Part shown: piece after piece, positions 8,721 through 17,997 of the stretch
Layout of the letters: every line of letters starts with the position of its first letter
How positions within the stretch are numbered: position 1 is the stretch's first letter
Assembly (NCBI GenBank): GCA_026399895.1
Contig: JAPLQC010000045.1
Span: forward strand, 1-37,890
DNA from: Burkholderiales bacterium
GTDB taxonomy: Bacteria > Pseudomonadota > Gammaproteobacteria > Burkholderiales > Burkholderiaceae_D
Length of the DNA stretch: 37,890 bases
Reading direction: 5' to 3'
Notes under the pieces: model-generated
What the model was told of the DNA's origin: nothing
What the model saw: the letters and a program-made list of their open reading frames with translations, nothing else
The model's database searches: none
Position numbers and translations under genes: made by a program

Positions 8721-9179
8721 TCAGCGAATTTTCAATACCAAAGCAACGCCGATCAAACTCTGCACCAAGTAGATCACGCTCGCTACACCGTGTAGCAACC
8801 CGAAACGCGAACGAGCAGCCTCATCCATTACGCCACCATTCAAGGCCGCTGTCTCTCGCAACGCTGCCATGAACGGCTGCAAACCAAAATACCCCACCGT
8901 CAGACACATCAGCATCAGCACCACCGAAATAATGCAAAAGCGACGATGCTCAACGCGACGGTCCCAAAACAGAAGCACCAGTAGCGACAAACCACACGCT
9001 ACCGATACCCACGCCTCGACCCGAAACAGACTGCCGGCAATGCTACCCGCCAGCACACGATCTGGCAGCGTCGCAAACAAAGTGGGCGCCACTAGATAAC
9101 CGACCGTCCACATGCTACCAACCCACAGCGTGGCTAGTAGTGTGCGTAGATTTATGCTCAGTGCCGCAGATAAGCGCAT
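8721..9179 (-). CDS. DUF4149 membrane protein
   Basis: 152 residues with four hydrophobic segments (about 10-32, 50-69, 80-100 and 128-149). The layout matches DUF4149 proteins found beside greA and carB in Burkholderiales, including the N-terminal LWVGSMWTVGYLVAPTLF stretch. Function unknown; expected in the inner membrane. Its ATG overlaps the greA stop codon in an ATGA junction, so it is translationally coupled to greA. Confidence 0.85.
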   Translation of the reverse strand: MRLSAALSINLRTLLATLWVGSMWTVGYLVAPTLFATLPDRVLAGSIAGSLFRVEAWVSVACGLSLLVLLFWDRRVEHRRFCIISVVLMLMCLTVGYFGLQPFMAALRETAALNGGVMDEAARSRFGLLHGVASVIYLVQSLIGVALVLKIR

Positions 9180-9655
9180 CAGATGTACTGCACATCAAGA
9201 ATTTCATATTCTCGCGTGCCGCCAGGTGTTTGTACCTCGACGGTATCGCCAGCATACTTACCGATCAAGGCGCGTGCAATTGGCGAGCTGATCGAGACTT
9301 TTTTGAGTTTGATATCCGCCTCGTCATCGCCGACGATTTTGTAGGTGACTTTGTCGCCGGCTTCCAGATTCTCGAGTGTGACCGTTGCCGCAAACACGAC
9401 GCGACCATCCCCATCAATCAGCGCGGGGTCAATGATTTGTGCCGCTGAGAGCTTGCCCTCCAACTCAGCAATACGTCCCTCGACAAAACTCTGTCGTTCT
9501 TTGGCGGCGTCGTACTCGGCGTTTTCAGACAAGTCGCCCTGCGCACGTGCTTCGGAAATCGCGTTAATGACCGCTGGCCGCTCTTTCGTTTTAAGACGAT
9601 GCAACTCGTCTTTCAACATCTCCGCGCCTTCTTTAGTCAGGGGGATGGTATTCAT
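9179..9655 (-). CDS. greA: Transcription elongation factor GreA
   Basis: Rescues backtracked RNA polymerase by stimulating transcript cleavage through the secondary channel. At 158 residues it has the standard length. The N-terminal coiled coil holds the acidic tip SENAEYDAAKERQ, and the C-terminal domain carries the FKBP-like core ending in ISSPIARALIGK and TPGGTREYEILDVQYI. ATG 9655 begins MNTIPLTKEGAEML, matching the family, so the longer upstream frame is rejected. A terminator separates it from carB, implying its own promoter in the AT-rich leader around 9660-9690. Confidence 0.97.
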   Translation of the reverse strand: MNTIPLTKEGAEMLKDELHRLKTKERPAVINAISEARAQGDLSENAEYDAAKERQSFVEGRIAELEGKLSAAQIIDPALIDGDGRVVFAATVTLENLEAGDKVTYKIVGDDEADIKLKKVSISSPIARALIGKYAGDTVEVQTPGGTREYEILDVQYI

Positions 9656-9688
9656 GGTGTTTTCTCGAAAATTAAAAATTTTTCTCGC

Positions 9689-9728
9689 AAATAAAAAATA
9701 ACAGAGGCTGCGGATCACGCAGCCTCTG
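9689..9728 (-). terminator. Intrinsic terminator after carB
   Basis: A perfect 10-bp stem (arms 9702-9711 and 9719-9728, 7-nt loop) is followed on the minus strand by TTATTTTTTATTT. It lies about 135 bp past the carB stop and ahead of greA, so it ends the carAB transcript. Confidence 0.85.
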
Positions 9729-9862
9729 GGGGTGTTTTGATAATTATATGACTACTTTGAAAAGCCGGTGTCAGGTTCGGTGCTTATCCGACGCAGATGC
9801 TAAGTACCGCTTCCCATCACCCCGGCGCACATGCTAGGGCAAGACGGCGTCATTTCCGGTGG

Positions 9863-12800
9863 TTAGCCTGGTAACGAAGCATGCATGCCCTGAAGATCAT
9901 AGACATGCAACTCGTCGAGATGCGCCATCCCCGCCACGGCGGCCTCAGCGCCCGCAATCGTGGTGTAGGTCGTGACACGCGCGCCCAAGGCTGACGTACG
10001 GATCGTACGCGAGTCGTTGATCGCATTGCGCTTCTCTTCCACCGTATTAATCACCAACGCGATCTCGTTATTCTTGATCATGTCGACAATATGCGGCCGG
10101 CCCTCAGCAACTTTATTCACCGTCTGAACAGCAATACCAGCAGCGGCGATCGAAGCAGCGGTGCCCTTGGTCGCAACGACAGTAAAGCCGATAGCAACGA
10201 GTGAACGTGCGGTCTCGACTGCACGGGGTTTGTCGCTGTTCTTCACAGACAGGAATACCTTGCCTGTAGTTGGCAGCCTCACACCAGCGCCCAACTGTGA
10301 CTTGACGAAAGCCTCACCAAAAGTCTTGCCAACGCCCATCACCTCGCCGGTCGATTTCATCTCGGGGCCAAGAATCGTGTCGACGCCCGGGAATTTTACG
10401 AAGGGGAAGACAGCTTCCTTGACGCTGAAATAGTCTGGCGTAACCTCATCTGCAATACCTTGCGATGAGAGTGACTTACCTACCATGCAGCGCGCCGCTA
10501 TCTTCGCCAGTTGCAAACCAGTTGCTTTGGACACATAAGGCACAGTACGTGACGCACGCGGATTCACCTCCAGCACAAAGACGATGTCTTGAAGCTTGCC
10601 ATCGATCTCTTGCTGTTGTATCGCAAACTGCACATTCATCAGCCCAATCACGCCCAAGCCACGCGCCATCAAGGCGGTCTGGCGCTTTAATTCATCAATC
10701 GTCGCAGCCGATAGTGAGTACGGTGGTAGCGAGCAGGCCGAATCACCGGAATGCACACCCGCTTGTTCGATATGCTCCATCACGCCGCCAATGAAGGTAC
10801 GCTCACCATCCGACAAGCAATCGACGTCGACTTCAATCGCATCATTCAGGAAGCGATCCAGTAGCACTGGTGAGTCGTTAGACACCTTCACCGCCTCGCG
10901 CATGTAGCGCTCGAGATCACGCTGCTCGTGCACGATCTCCATCGCACGACCACCCAACACATACGAAGGCCGCACGACTAATGGATAACCGATCTCTTGC
11001 GCCAACGCGAGTGCTTCATCTTCGTTGCGTGCGGTACGGTTCGGCGGCTGTCGCAAGCCAAGCTCATGCAGCAGTTTCTGGAAACGCTCGCGGTCTTCGG
11101 CGGCATCGATCATATCGGGCGAGGTACCGATGATGGGCACACCATTCGCCTCGAGATCCAGCGCCAGCTTGAGCGGGGTTTGACCACCGTACTGCACGAT
11201 CACACCCACTGGCCGCTCTTTGTCGACGATTTCGAGCACGTCTTCAAGGGTCAGCGGCTCGAAGTACAAACGGTCCGAGGTATCGTAATCGGTCGATACG
11301 GTCTCCGGGTTGCAGTTGACCATGATGGTTTCATAACCATCTTCGCGCATCGCGAATGCCGCATGCACGCAGCAGTAATCAAACTCAATGCCCTGCCCGA
11401 TACGGTTTGGGCCACCGCCCAGCCCCATGATTTTTTGACGATCGGTCGGATTCGATTCGCACCATTCCTCGTAAGTCGAGTACATATAAGCAGTGCCGGT
11501 GGCGAACTCGCCAGCACAGGTGTCCACGCGCTTATAGACCGGACGCACGCCGTTCATACGACGCAGCTTACGCACATCGCGATCTTCGATTTTCAGCAGC
11601 TTGGCGATGCGGCGATCCGAGAAACCCTTGCGCTTCAAGGCCAGCAGCGTGTCTTTGTCGAGTACTTTGACGGTTTGCGTTTCCAGCCACAACTCGATGT
11701 CGATAATCTCTTTGATCTGCGCAAGAAACCACGGGTCGATCTTGGTCAGTTGCTGTACTTCTTCCAAGCTGAAACCCTGCGCGAAAGCATCGCCCACATA
11801 CCAAATACGCTCCGGCCCCGGCTCGCCGAGTTCTTCTTCGAGTACCTCGCGGTCTTTAGTTTTTTCATTCATGCCATCGACGCCGACTTCCAGTCCGCGC
11901 AAGGCTTTTTGAAACGACTCTTGGAAGGTACGGCCAATCGCCATCACCTCACCCACCGATTTCATCTGCGTGGTGAGGTGACTATCTGCCTGCGGGAACT
12001 TCTCGAAAGCAAAGCGCGGCACTTTGGTGACCACATAGTCGATCGAAGGCTCGAACGACGCTGGCGTAGCACCGCCGGTAATCTCATTACGCAGCTCGTC
12101 CAGCGTGAAACCCACCGCGAGCTTAGCGGCGACTTTCGCAATCGGGAAACCCGTCGCCTTCGACGCTAGTGCCGAAGAGCGCGATACGCGCGGGTTCATC
12201 TCGATGACGATCATACGACCGTCTTGCGGGTTGACGGCGAACTGCACATTCGAGCCACCGGTATCCACACCAATCTCACGCAGTACCGCCAATGAGGCGT
12301 TACGCATGATCTGGTATTCCTTATCCGTCAGGGTCTGTGCTGGTGCTACGGTGATTGAGTCACCGGTATGCACACCCATCGGGTCGAGGTTTTCAATCGA
12401 GCAGACGATGATGCAATTGTCGTTGCGGTCGCGCACGACTTCCATCTCAAACTCTTTCCAGCCGAGCAGCGACTCTTCAATCAGCAACTCGTTGGTCGGC
12501 GATGCTTCCAGGCCACGCTTGCAGATGGTTTCAAATTCTTCGGCGTTGTATGCAATGCCGCCACCGGTACCACCCATGGTGAATGAGGGGCGGATAATCG
12601 TTGGGAACCCAACTTCTTTTTGCACTCCCCACGCTTCATCCATCGAGTGCGCAATGCCAGAGCGCGCAGAGCCCAGACCGATCTTGGTCATCGCCTCTTT
12701 AAACTTTTGACGGTCTTCCGCTTTATCAATGGCTTCTGGCGTTGCGCCGATCAACTCGACGCCATACTTGTCCAGTACACCATGACGCCACAGATCGAGC

Positions 12801-13096
12801 GCGCAGTTGAGCGCGGTCTGACCACCCATAGTCGGCAAAATCGCATTTGGCTTTTCTTTGTCGATGATGCGCTCGACCACCTGCCAGGTAATTGGCTCGA
12901 TGTAGGTGACGTCCGCCATCTCGGGGTCGGTCATGATGGTCGCAGGGTTGCTATTGACCAGAATGACTTTATAACCTTCTTCGCGCAATGCCTTGCAGGC
13001 TTGTGCGCCGGAATAATCGAACTCGCACGCCTGACCAATGATGATAGGGCCAGCACCAATAATCAGGATGCTCTGTATATCGTTACGCTTAGGCAT
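9863..13096 (-). CDS. carB: Carbamoyl-phosphate synthase large subunit
   Basis: Uses ammonia delivered from CarA, bicarbonate and two ATP to make carbamoyl phosphate for pyrimidines and arginine. At 1077 residues it is full length. The two homologous ATP-grasp halves are visible: the first opens with [22 protein letters not shown] (split here at residue 12) and the second with [14 protein letters not shown] near residue 560. The C-terminal 140 residues form the MGS-like allosteric domain that binds UMP and ornithine. ATG 13096 overlaps the end of carA by 8 bp, so the pair is translationally coupled. Confidence 0.98.
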   Translation of the reverse strand: MPKRNDIQSILIIGAGPIIIGQACEFDYSGAQACKALREEGYKVILVNSNPATIMTDPEMADVTYIEPITWQVVERIIDKEKPNAILPTMGGQTALNCALDLWRHGVLDKYGVELIGATPEAIDKAEDRQKFKEAMTKIGLGSARSGIAHSMDEAWGVQKEVGFPTIIRPSFTMGGTGGGIAYNAEEFETICKRGLEASPTNELLIEESLLGWKEFEMEVVRDRNDNCIIVCSIENLDPMGVHTGDSITVAPAQTLTDKEYQIMRNASLAVLREIGVDTGGSNVQFAVNPQDGRMIVIEMNPRVSRSSALASKATGFPIAKVAAKLAVGFTLDELRNEITGGATPASFEPSIDYVVTKVPRFAFEKFPQADSHLTTQMKSVGEVMAIGRTFQESFQKALRGLEVGVDGMNEKTKDREVLEEELGEPGPERIWYVGDAFAQGFSLEEVQQLTKIDPWFLAQIKEIIDIELWLETQTVKVLDKDTLLALKRKGFSDRRIAKLLKIEDRDVRKLRRMNGVRPVYKRVDTCAGEFATGTAYMYSTYEEWCESNPTDRQKIMGLGGGPNRIGQGIEFDYCCVHAAFAMREDGYETIMVNCNPETVSTDYDTSDRLYFEPLTLEDVLEIVDKERPVGVIVQYGGQTPLKLALDLEANGVPIIGTSPDMIDAAEDRERFQKLLHELGLRQPPNRTARNEDEALALAQEIGYPLVVRPSYVLGGRAMEIVHEQRDLERYMREAVKVSNDSPVLLDRFLNDAIEVDVDCLSDGERTFIGGVMEHIEQAGVHSGDSACSLPPYSLSAATIDELKRQTALMARGLGVIGLMNVQFAIQQQEIDGKLQDIVFVLEVNPRASRTVPYVSKATGLQLAKIAARCMVGKSLSSQGIADEVTPDYFSVKEAVFPFVKFPGVDTILGPEMKSTGEVMGVGKTFGEAFVKSQLGAGVRLPTTGKVFLSVKNSDKPRAVETARSLVAIGFTVVATKGTAASIAAAGIAVQTVNKVAEGRPHIVDMIKNNEIALVINTVEEKRNAINDSRTIRTSALGARVTTYTTIAGAEAAVAGMAHLDELHVYDLQGMHASLPG

Positions 13097-14243
13097 TCTG
13101 ACGTTTCTCCATCATGGCTACAAAGCGATCGAATAGCGACGCAATGTCATGCGGCCCGGGTGAGGCCTCGGGGTGTCCCTGAAAACAGAACGCGGGTTGA
13201 TCCGTACGCTCGAAGCCCTGTAACGAACCATCAAATAGCGAGACATGCGTGACGCGACAATTCGCGGGCAAGGTCGTCGCATCGACCGCAAAACCATGGT
13301 TCTGCGAGGTGATCATTACCTGCTTGGTGTCGAGGTCTTGTACCGGGTGGTTCGCGCCGTGGTGACCAAACTTCATCTTCACCGTCTTTGCGCCTGAGGC
13401 CAGCGCCATGATCTGATGACCAAGGCAGATGCCAAAAGTTGGAATGCCACGCTCGATGATTTCACGCGCTGCATTAATCGCGTAGTCGCAAGGCTGCGGA
13501 TCACCCGGGCCATTCGAGAGAAACACACCATCGGGTGCCAACGCGAGCGCCTCTGCCGCGCTTGTTTGCGCCGGCAATACCGTCACACGGCAACCGCGTT
13601 CGGCCAGCATACGTAGAATGTTGTACTTGACCCCGAAATCGAATGCGACCACATGAAACTTCGGGTTAGTTAGCGCGCCGTAGCCACGACCCAGTACCCA
13701 TTCGGTGCGGGTCCACTCGTAACGTGTCTTGGTCGATACCACTTTAGCTAAATCCATCCCCGTTAATCCGGGGAATGCGCGCGCTTGTTCTATCGCGCTG
13801 GCGTCTTTTAGATTTGCACCAGCAATGATGGCGCCGTTTTGCGCACCTTTTTCTCGCAGAATTCGCGTTAAGCGGCGCGTGTCGATACCTGCGATAGCGA
13901 CAATACCTTCCGATTTCAGATAATCCGGCAAGCTTTGCGTGGCGCGGAAATTCGATACCTGGAGCGGCAGATCACGAATGATCAAACCCGCTGCATGAAT
14001 TTTGTCGGATTCGACGTCTTCAGGATTGACGCCGGTATTGCCGATATGCGGATACGTCAGGGTGACGATTTGACGGCTGTAACTCGGGTCGGTCAGGATT
14101 TCCTGATAGCCCGTCATTGCAGTATTGAAAACCACCTCGCCACTGGTATGGCCATCAGCGCCGATGGAAAAGCCCTTGAAGATCGTGCCATCTGCGAGCG
14201 CGAGAATGGCCGGGGTGCGGTTGGCCGTAAAAAATGGCGGCAA
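13089..14243 (-). CDS. carA: Carbamoyl-phosphate synthase small (glutaminase) subunit
   Basis: Hydrolyses glutamine and channels ammonia to CarB. At 384 residues it has the normal length. The N-terminal half has the CPSase small-chain fold ([29 protein letters not shown]). The C-terminal class I amidotransferase has the nucleophile in FGICLGHQ (Cys273) and the pair in QGHPE (His357, Glu359). The start is TTG at 14243, with GGAG 6 bp upstream and the family start [19 protein letters not shown] rare initiator plus a hairpin over the ribosome site suggests damped translation. Confidence 0.97.
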   Translation of the reverse strand: MPPFFTANRTPAILALADGTIFKGFSIGADGHTSGEVVFNTAMTGYQEILTDPSYSRQIVTLTYPHIGNTGVNPEDVESDKIHAAGLIIRDLPLQVSNFRATQSLPDYLKSEGIVAIAGIDTRRLTRILREKGAQNGAIIAGANLKDASAIEQARAFPGLTGMDLAKVVSTKTRYEWTRTEWVLGRGYGALTNPKFHVVAFDFGVKYNILRMLAERGCRVTVLPAQTSAAEALALAPDGVFLSNGPGDPQPCDYAINAAREIIERGIPTFGICLGHQIMALASGAKTVKMKFGHHGANHPVQDLDTKQVMITSQNHGFAVDATTLPANCRVTHVSLFDGSLQGFERTDQPAFCFQGHPEASPGPHDIASLFDRFVAMMEKRQNA

Positions 14244-14244
14244 A

Positions 14245-14263
14245 GATAACTCCTATAGTTACC
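14245..14263 (-). promoter_or_regulatory. Hairpin covering the carA ribosome-binding site
   Basis: On the minus strand GGTAACT (14263-14257) can pair with AGTTATC (14251-14245), seven pairs including one G-U, with loop ATAGG. The GGAG ribosome site at 14253-14250 lies in the loop and 3' arm, right before the TTG start. This could lower or tune carA initiation. The stem is short and no ligand or protein is implied. Confidence 0.4.
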
Positions 14264-14382
14264 GCCGCACGGGCTGCCTGCATTTACGCTGCGCGCCTTC
14301 TTCAGGCGTGACGAATCCGCAAAATGCGCGACATAAAGGGGTGAATGAGTGCCGTAGGCGGGGTCTGCGGTTAAACCGTCGA

Positions 14383-14411
14383 ATTATAGCGCGACGGCAA
14401 CCTGCTGCCAA
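14383..14411 (-). promoter_or_regulatory. Sigma-70 promoter for carAB
   Basis: TTGGCA (14411-14406) and a perfect TATAAT (14388-14383) are separated by 17 bp on the minus strand. Transcription would start near 14376, giving an untranslated leader of about 130 nt before the TTG start of carA. I see no clear pyrimidine- or arginine-repressor box. Confidence 0.8.
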
Positions 14412-14417
14412 CTGCGG

Positions 14418-14445
14418 CAGCGGCCTCACAAGCGCGAGGCCGCTG
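14418..14445. terminator. Inverted repeat downstream of the GlcG-like gene
   Basis: A perfect 10-bp stem (14418-14427 and 14436-14445, 8-nt loop) lies just past the GlcG-like gene and immediately before the carA -35 box. There is no T tract, so a rho-independent role is uncertain. It may insulate the carA promoter from read-through. Confidence 0.45.
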
Positions 14446-14456
14446 GTTACGCGGGA

Positions 14457-14864
14457 TTAAAGGCCAAGCGCGGCAATGCCGGCTTTGGCAATTTGCGCAT
14501 CCTCGTTCGACTTCACTCCCGAGACACCTACTGCGCCAACGCAATCACCGCCCACCATGATGGGTACGCCGCCTTCGAGCAGACCATCCAAATCCGGTGC
14601 TGAAAGGAAGGAATAGCGGCCATTGTTGATCACGTCTTCATAAATCTTGGTTTCGCGCTGACCCAGCGCAGCTGTGCGCGCCTTTGCCGGGCCTATCATG
14701 GCTGAAGTCGCCGCTGCGCCATCCAGTCTTTGCAACCACAGCAGATGGCCGCCGTCGTCGACAATCGCGATCGTCACCGCCCATTTGTGCGCGAGGGCTT
14801 CGGCCTCTGCTGCTGCTGCGATTTTCTTGACGTCGTCGAGTGTCAGCGATTGTTTGGTACGCAT
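14457..14864 (-). CDS. GlcG/HbpS family protein
   Basis: 135 residues of the HbpS/GlcG domain, a small cytoplasmic or secreted alpha-beta fold in which some members bind haem and others are cobalamin-related or unassigned. Visible hallmarks are SLTLDDVKKIAAAAEAEA, VTIAIVDDGGHLLWLQRLDGA, the helix SAMIGPAKARTAA, and GGVPIMVGGDCVGAVGVSG. No signal peptide. ATG 14864 is preferred to a GTG 21 bp upstream because AAGGAAG lies 7 bp before it. Specific substrate unknown; the position beside carAB gives no clear hint. Confidence 0.85.
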   Translation of the reverse strand: MRTKQSLTLDDVKKIAAAAEAEALAHKWAVTIAIVDDGGHLLWLQRLDGAAATSAMIGPAKARTAALGQRETKIYEDVINNGRYSFLSAPDLDGLLEGGVPIMVGGDCVGAVGVSGVKSNEDAQIAKAGIAALGL

Positions 14865-15105
14865 GCTTTGCTTCCTTTCCTTCACAAAAAGGCTTGGATT
14901 GTACGATAAGACGCATACGCAAAATGAATATCACGCAGCGCCGCATTTTTTACCGCATGTTACGCGTTCACCAAGCGGTTATTTGCTTCGATAACGCGCT
15001 ATTCATACGTGAAACTTTGACAAGTCGGGGCTAGATCGCTTAAATTTGTGTAGCTTTTTAGCGCATCCGGCGCAATTTATTGCAATTTGTAGTTCTATTG
15101 ATCGA

Positions 15106-15639
15106 ATGAGCGCACTGCGAACCATTACGTTGTCCCTACTGCTTCCCCTACTGCTCGGCGCCTCCGCTGCGCAAGCGGCCGAGCAGGATAACGGCGATGC
15201 ATCCGGCGTTCTACAACGCATCAGTAGCTTTACCGACCGCGCCACCAGCCTCGCAATTGAAGCAATGTCACTGGTCGGCATTCATTACCGTCGCGGCGGC
15301 AACTCACCTGAGCACGGTTTGGATTGCAGCGGCCTGGTGCGCTATGTGTTCAAGCAATCAAATGACATCGACTTGCCGCGCACTTCAGTGGAAATGAGCC
15401 GCGTTGGCGAACAAGTCGATAAGAATGATCTGCGGCCCGGCGATCTGGTTTTCTTCAACACGCTGCGCCGCACTTTCTCTCATGTCGGCATCTACTTGGG
15501 CGACAATAAATTCATTCATGCGCCAACACCCGGCAGCGCGGTTCGCATTGAGAGCATGGATTTAAACTACTGGAAGGCGCGTTTCAATGGCGCGCGCCGA
15601 GTGCTTGAGTCCGAAACCAACGACTCTTCTCGCCGCTAA
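15106..15639 (+). CDS. NlpC/P60 peptidoglycan endopeptidase, exported
   Basis: Expected to cut the D-Glu to diaminopimelate bond in peptide stems. The 177-residue protein has a signal peptide (hydrophobic 7-20, cleavage after AAQA near 24), a short linker and the NlpC/P60 domain from about 45. Catalytic Cys74 is in GLDCSGLVRY and His126 in FSHVGIY; His138 in FIHAP completes the usual triad. ATG 15106 is chosen because it gives a clean signal peptide; the longer upstream frame does not. The ribosome site is weak. Faces away from the GlcG-like gene. Confidence 0.9.
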   Translation: MSALRTITLSLLLPLLLGASAAQAAEQDNGDASGVLQRISSFTDRATSLAIEAMSLVGIHYRRGGNSPEHGLDCSGLVRYVFKQSNDIDLPRTSVEMSRVGEQVDKNDLRPGDLVFFNTLRRTFSHVGIYLGDNKFIHAPTPGSAVRIESMDLNYWKARFNGARRVLESETNDSSRR

Positions 15640-15713
15640 ACTCTCGTTCGTGTTCGCGGGCAGAGAATACCTCTAGCAATCACCCCGTCGTACGACTACC
15701 TGAAAGATGAGCT

Positions 15714-16748
15714 TTAGGGTTGCTCACGCTTGATCTGTAACCGCTTACGCAGTTCGGGCATCGCCGACAAAGCAGCACGCTCTCCCGCTGCAATTGCCAC
15801 ACCCCGGTTCTGAAAATCATTCCCCTTCATGTTGGCTAGCTCAGGCCGAATCACAATATCCGCCTGCTTCAATTCATACTGGTTCAGGCTCTGCCCCATG
15901 ATGGCGAAGGTCTGGAGCAAGATTTCAAACGCACCCGATGCAGGCTGTACTTCAGGTTGCACGGAGATATTCACGGCAATCACAAAATCAGCGCCCATCT
16001 TCCGCGCAAAACTCGCAGGCACGGGCGATACCAAACCGCCATCGACATAATCAATCGCACCAATGCGTACCGGCTTGAACACGCCCGGCACCGAAGAAGA
16101 GGCACGTACAGCAGCGCCGGTATTTCCGCGCCTGAATAAAATCGGTTGACCACTCTTTAAGTCAGTAGCCACTGCGCCAAACGGAATTTTCAGTTTTTCA
16201 ATCGGCTGCCCTTGCACTGCGCGATTGACATAGTTTTGTAAACCCTCGCCCTTCAACATACCCGTGGGCCCTGAAAAAAACGGCACCGACCAATCCGAGA
16301 TGGCACCCTCGTCCATATCAATCGCCATCCTCTGCAAGGCATTCCCGTTATTGCCAGCAGCGTACAGCGCACCGACCAAACTGCCCGCACTCGTTCCCAC
16401 CACCAGATCCGGCACGATGCCCTGTGACTCCAGCGCCTTAATCACACCTATGTGTGCAAATCCACGTGCTGCACCACCACCCAGCGCCAATCCCACCTTG
16501 AGCTTGCGCGGCGTAGGTACAGGTTTAACGGCCGAAGGTGGCTCTGCGGGCAACGGCAACCCATCCGCCGAAGGGGGTAACGTGGTCTCAGCGGGCCCTG
16601 CACTATCGGGCGCCGCAGAAGGCTCGGGGGATGAGGACGGTGGCGTCTGGTTGGCAGCGCCTGACTGCGTCGTTTGCTTACTGGTGGGGACGGTTTGGCA
16701 ACCCGCAAGTAGCAGGGTGATGACAGTAATAGATAAAAATGCGCGCAT
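15714..16748 (-). CDS. Patatin-like phospholipase lipoprotein
   Basis: Predicted esterase or phospholipase of the RssA/patatin type, anchored as a lipoprotein. The signal peptide ends in the lipobox LLAGC (Cys17). Residues 20-80 are a Pro/Ser/Ala-rich low-complexity spacer. The catalytic domain has the oxyanion loop GGGAARGFAHIG (90-101), the nucleophile elbow GTSAG (Ser120) and the dyad aspartate in DGG (Asp236). It follows the CorA-type gene on the same strand, with a 14-bp tandem repeat array in the gap. Substrate unknown. Confidence 0.92.
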   Translation of the reverse strand: MRAFLSITVITLLLAGCQTVPTSKQTTQSGAANQTPPSSSPEPSAAPDSAGPAETTLPPSADGLPLPAEPPSAVKPVPTPRKLKVGLALGGGAARGFAHIGVIKALESQGIVPDLVVGTSAGSLVGALYAAGNNGNALQRMAIDMDEGAISDWSVPFFSGPTGMLKGEGLQNYVNRAVQGQPIEKLKIPFGAVATDLKSGQPILFRRGNTGAAVRASSSVPGVFKPVRIGAIDYVDGGLVSPVPASFARKMGADFVIAVNISVQPEVQPASGAFEILLQTFAIMGQSLNQYELKQADIVIRPELANMKGNDFQNRGVAIAAGERAALSAMPELRKRLQIKREQP

Positions 16749-16817
16749 GAACGATACCGGAAGCCAAGCGCTGCATTCTAGCCGAGCAGGCCTCTAAGTA
16801 GGCGCCGCGGCGTTTCA

Positions 16818-16901
16818 ATGCTGAGATTAATGTGGCGAGATTAAGGTGGCGAGATTAAGGTGGCGAGATTAAGGTGGCGAGATTAAGGTGGCGAAATCAA
16901 T
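16818..16901. repeat. 14-bp tandem repeat array
   Basis: Six head-to-tail units of 14 bp: four identical copies of GTGGCGAGATTAAG (16832-16887) flanked by one degenerate copy on each side. The right-hand degenerate unit contains the stop codon of the CorA-type gene, so the array probably grew by slippage from that 3' end. It lies 70 bp upstream of the patatin gene start, where copy-number changes would alter the leader but not a protein. Confidence 0.95.
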
Positions 16902-17916
16902 CTGGCGCGTTACGCAGCAGTCGCCAAAGTGCGGCACCGCTAATGAGCAAGATAAGCGCCACCACCATCCAGAAACCATGCGGATGCTCAGCCAAAGGTA
17001 TACCCGCCACATTCATGCCGAATAAACCCGCAATCAGATTGATTGGCAAGGCCACAACGGTGAACACCGTCAGCGTATACAGGCTCTTACTATTGCGCTC
17101 GTTGATCATGGCCGCAATTTCCTCCTGCAGCAGCTTGATGCGTTCCTGCAGTGACGCCATATCGGTGAGTACCGCAGAAAACTCTTCGCTCGATTGCCGC
17201 AGATCTTGCAGATCATCGTCTGCAATCCAGGCAGGCGGCCGCTGCAACAAACGAAACAATGCCGCAGGTTCCGGTGCCATCAAGCGCTGCAGGCGTACTA
17301 ACACTCGACGTAATTGACCGAGACTGCCGCGTTTGGAATCTAGCCGCCCAGCAAGCAGATCATCTTCGATCTTGTCTACCCGCGTCACCGTGTCGCGTAC
17401 GATACCGATCAGCACATCGGCTTGGTCACGCAGCAAATGCGTCAACAACTCGGTGGTGCTCGTCACTGAAGCACCCTGCTGTACCGCCTGACGTAAGCGA
17501 TCAACGGATTTCAGCGGCTTTTTACGTGCGCTGATTAACAGCGTTGGGGTGATGTACATCCAGAGTGTTGACGTCTCGGATGGATCAAAGGCAAATCCGT
17601 GCAGCACATCATTAACCACAGCGAGCAAGGCGTCATCCACTTGCTCGACTCGGGTAGAACGCGACCCCTGCTGCAAAGCCTCGAAATACTCAGGTGGCAG
17701 TGGGGTGTGTTCGCGTAGCCAGCGCTCGGTAGAGGCTTGACTAAGATTAAAGTGCAGCCAGAGCAGTTTGCCCGATGGGCTCTTTAGATGCTGATCTAAA
17801 AGCTGGCCAAGATCGTCCGACGGGCTGATCTCGGTAGTTGTTGCGTCGTGAAATTGATAGGCCCAAACCAAACCGGAAGGATTAATGCGGAGCTCCCGGA
17901 TTAGAAGGTCTTTCAT
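16897..17916 (-). CDS. CorA/ZntB-family divalent metal transporter
   Basis: 339 residues; forms pentameric inner-membrane channels or transporters for Mg, Zn or related cations. A large cytoplasmic N-terminal domain with a long helix (about 205-270) leads to two C-terminal membrane helices (about 278-297 and 313-331) joined by the signature GMN in LFGMNVAG. The loop after GMN reads IPLAEHPHGF, closer to ZntB-like members than to Mg-type CorA; this is inference. ATG 17916 is used; a TTG 15 bp upstream is equally open, and neither has a strong ribosome site. Confidence 0.9.
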   Translation of the reverse strand: MKDLLIRELRINPSGLVWAYQFHDATTTEISPSDDLGQLLDQHLKSPSGKLLWLHFNLSQASTERWLREHTPLPPEYFEALQQGSRSTRVEQVDDALLAVVNDVLHGFAFDPSETSTLWMYITPTLLISARKKPLKSVDRLRQAVQQGASVTSTTELLTHLLRDQADVLIGIVRDTVTRVDKIEDDLLAGRLDSKRGSLGQLRRVLVRLQRLMAPEPAALFRLLQRPPAWIADDDLQDLRQSSEEFSAVLTDMASLQERIKLLQEEIAAMINERNSKSLYTLTVFTVVALPINLIAGLFGMNVAGIPLAEHPHGFWMVVALILLISGAALWRLLRNAPD

Positions 17917-17949
17917 GGCAATGGGGTTCAAATACCATCAATCAAATAA

Positions 17950-17974
17950 GAAAAACGCCCCCGAAGGGGCGTTT
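17950..17974 (-). terminator. Intrinsic terminator after the porin gene
   Basis: Stem AAACGCCCC/GGGGCGTTT (17953-17961 and 17966-17974) is followed on the minus strand by TTTTTCTTATTT. It is 24 bp beyond the porin stop and ahead of the CorA-type gene. Confidence 0.9.
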
Positions 17975-17997
17975 AAAGGCTTGCTTTCGACTTCAGA

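Noticed and set aside
10997..12169. 390-codon plus-strand frame opposite carB
   Set aside because: Shadow of carB in a GC-rich genome; no start signal and no family features.
16818..16901. CRISPR-like array
   Set aside because: The repeats are contiguous 14-bp units without spacers, so this is a simple tandem repeat.
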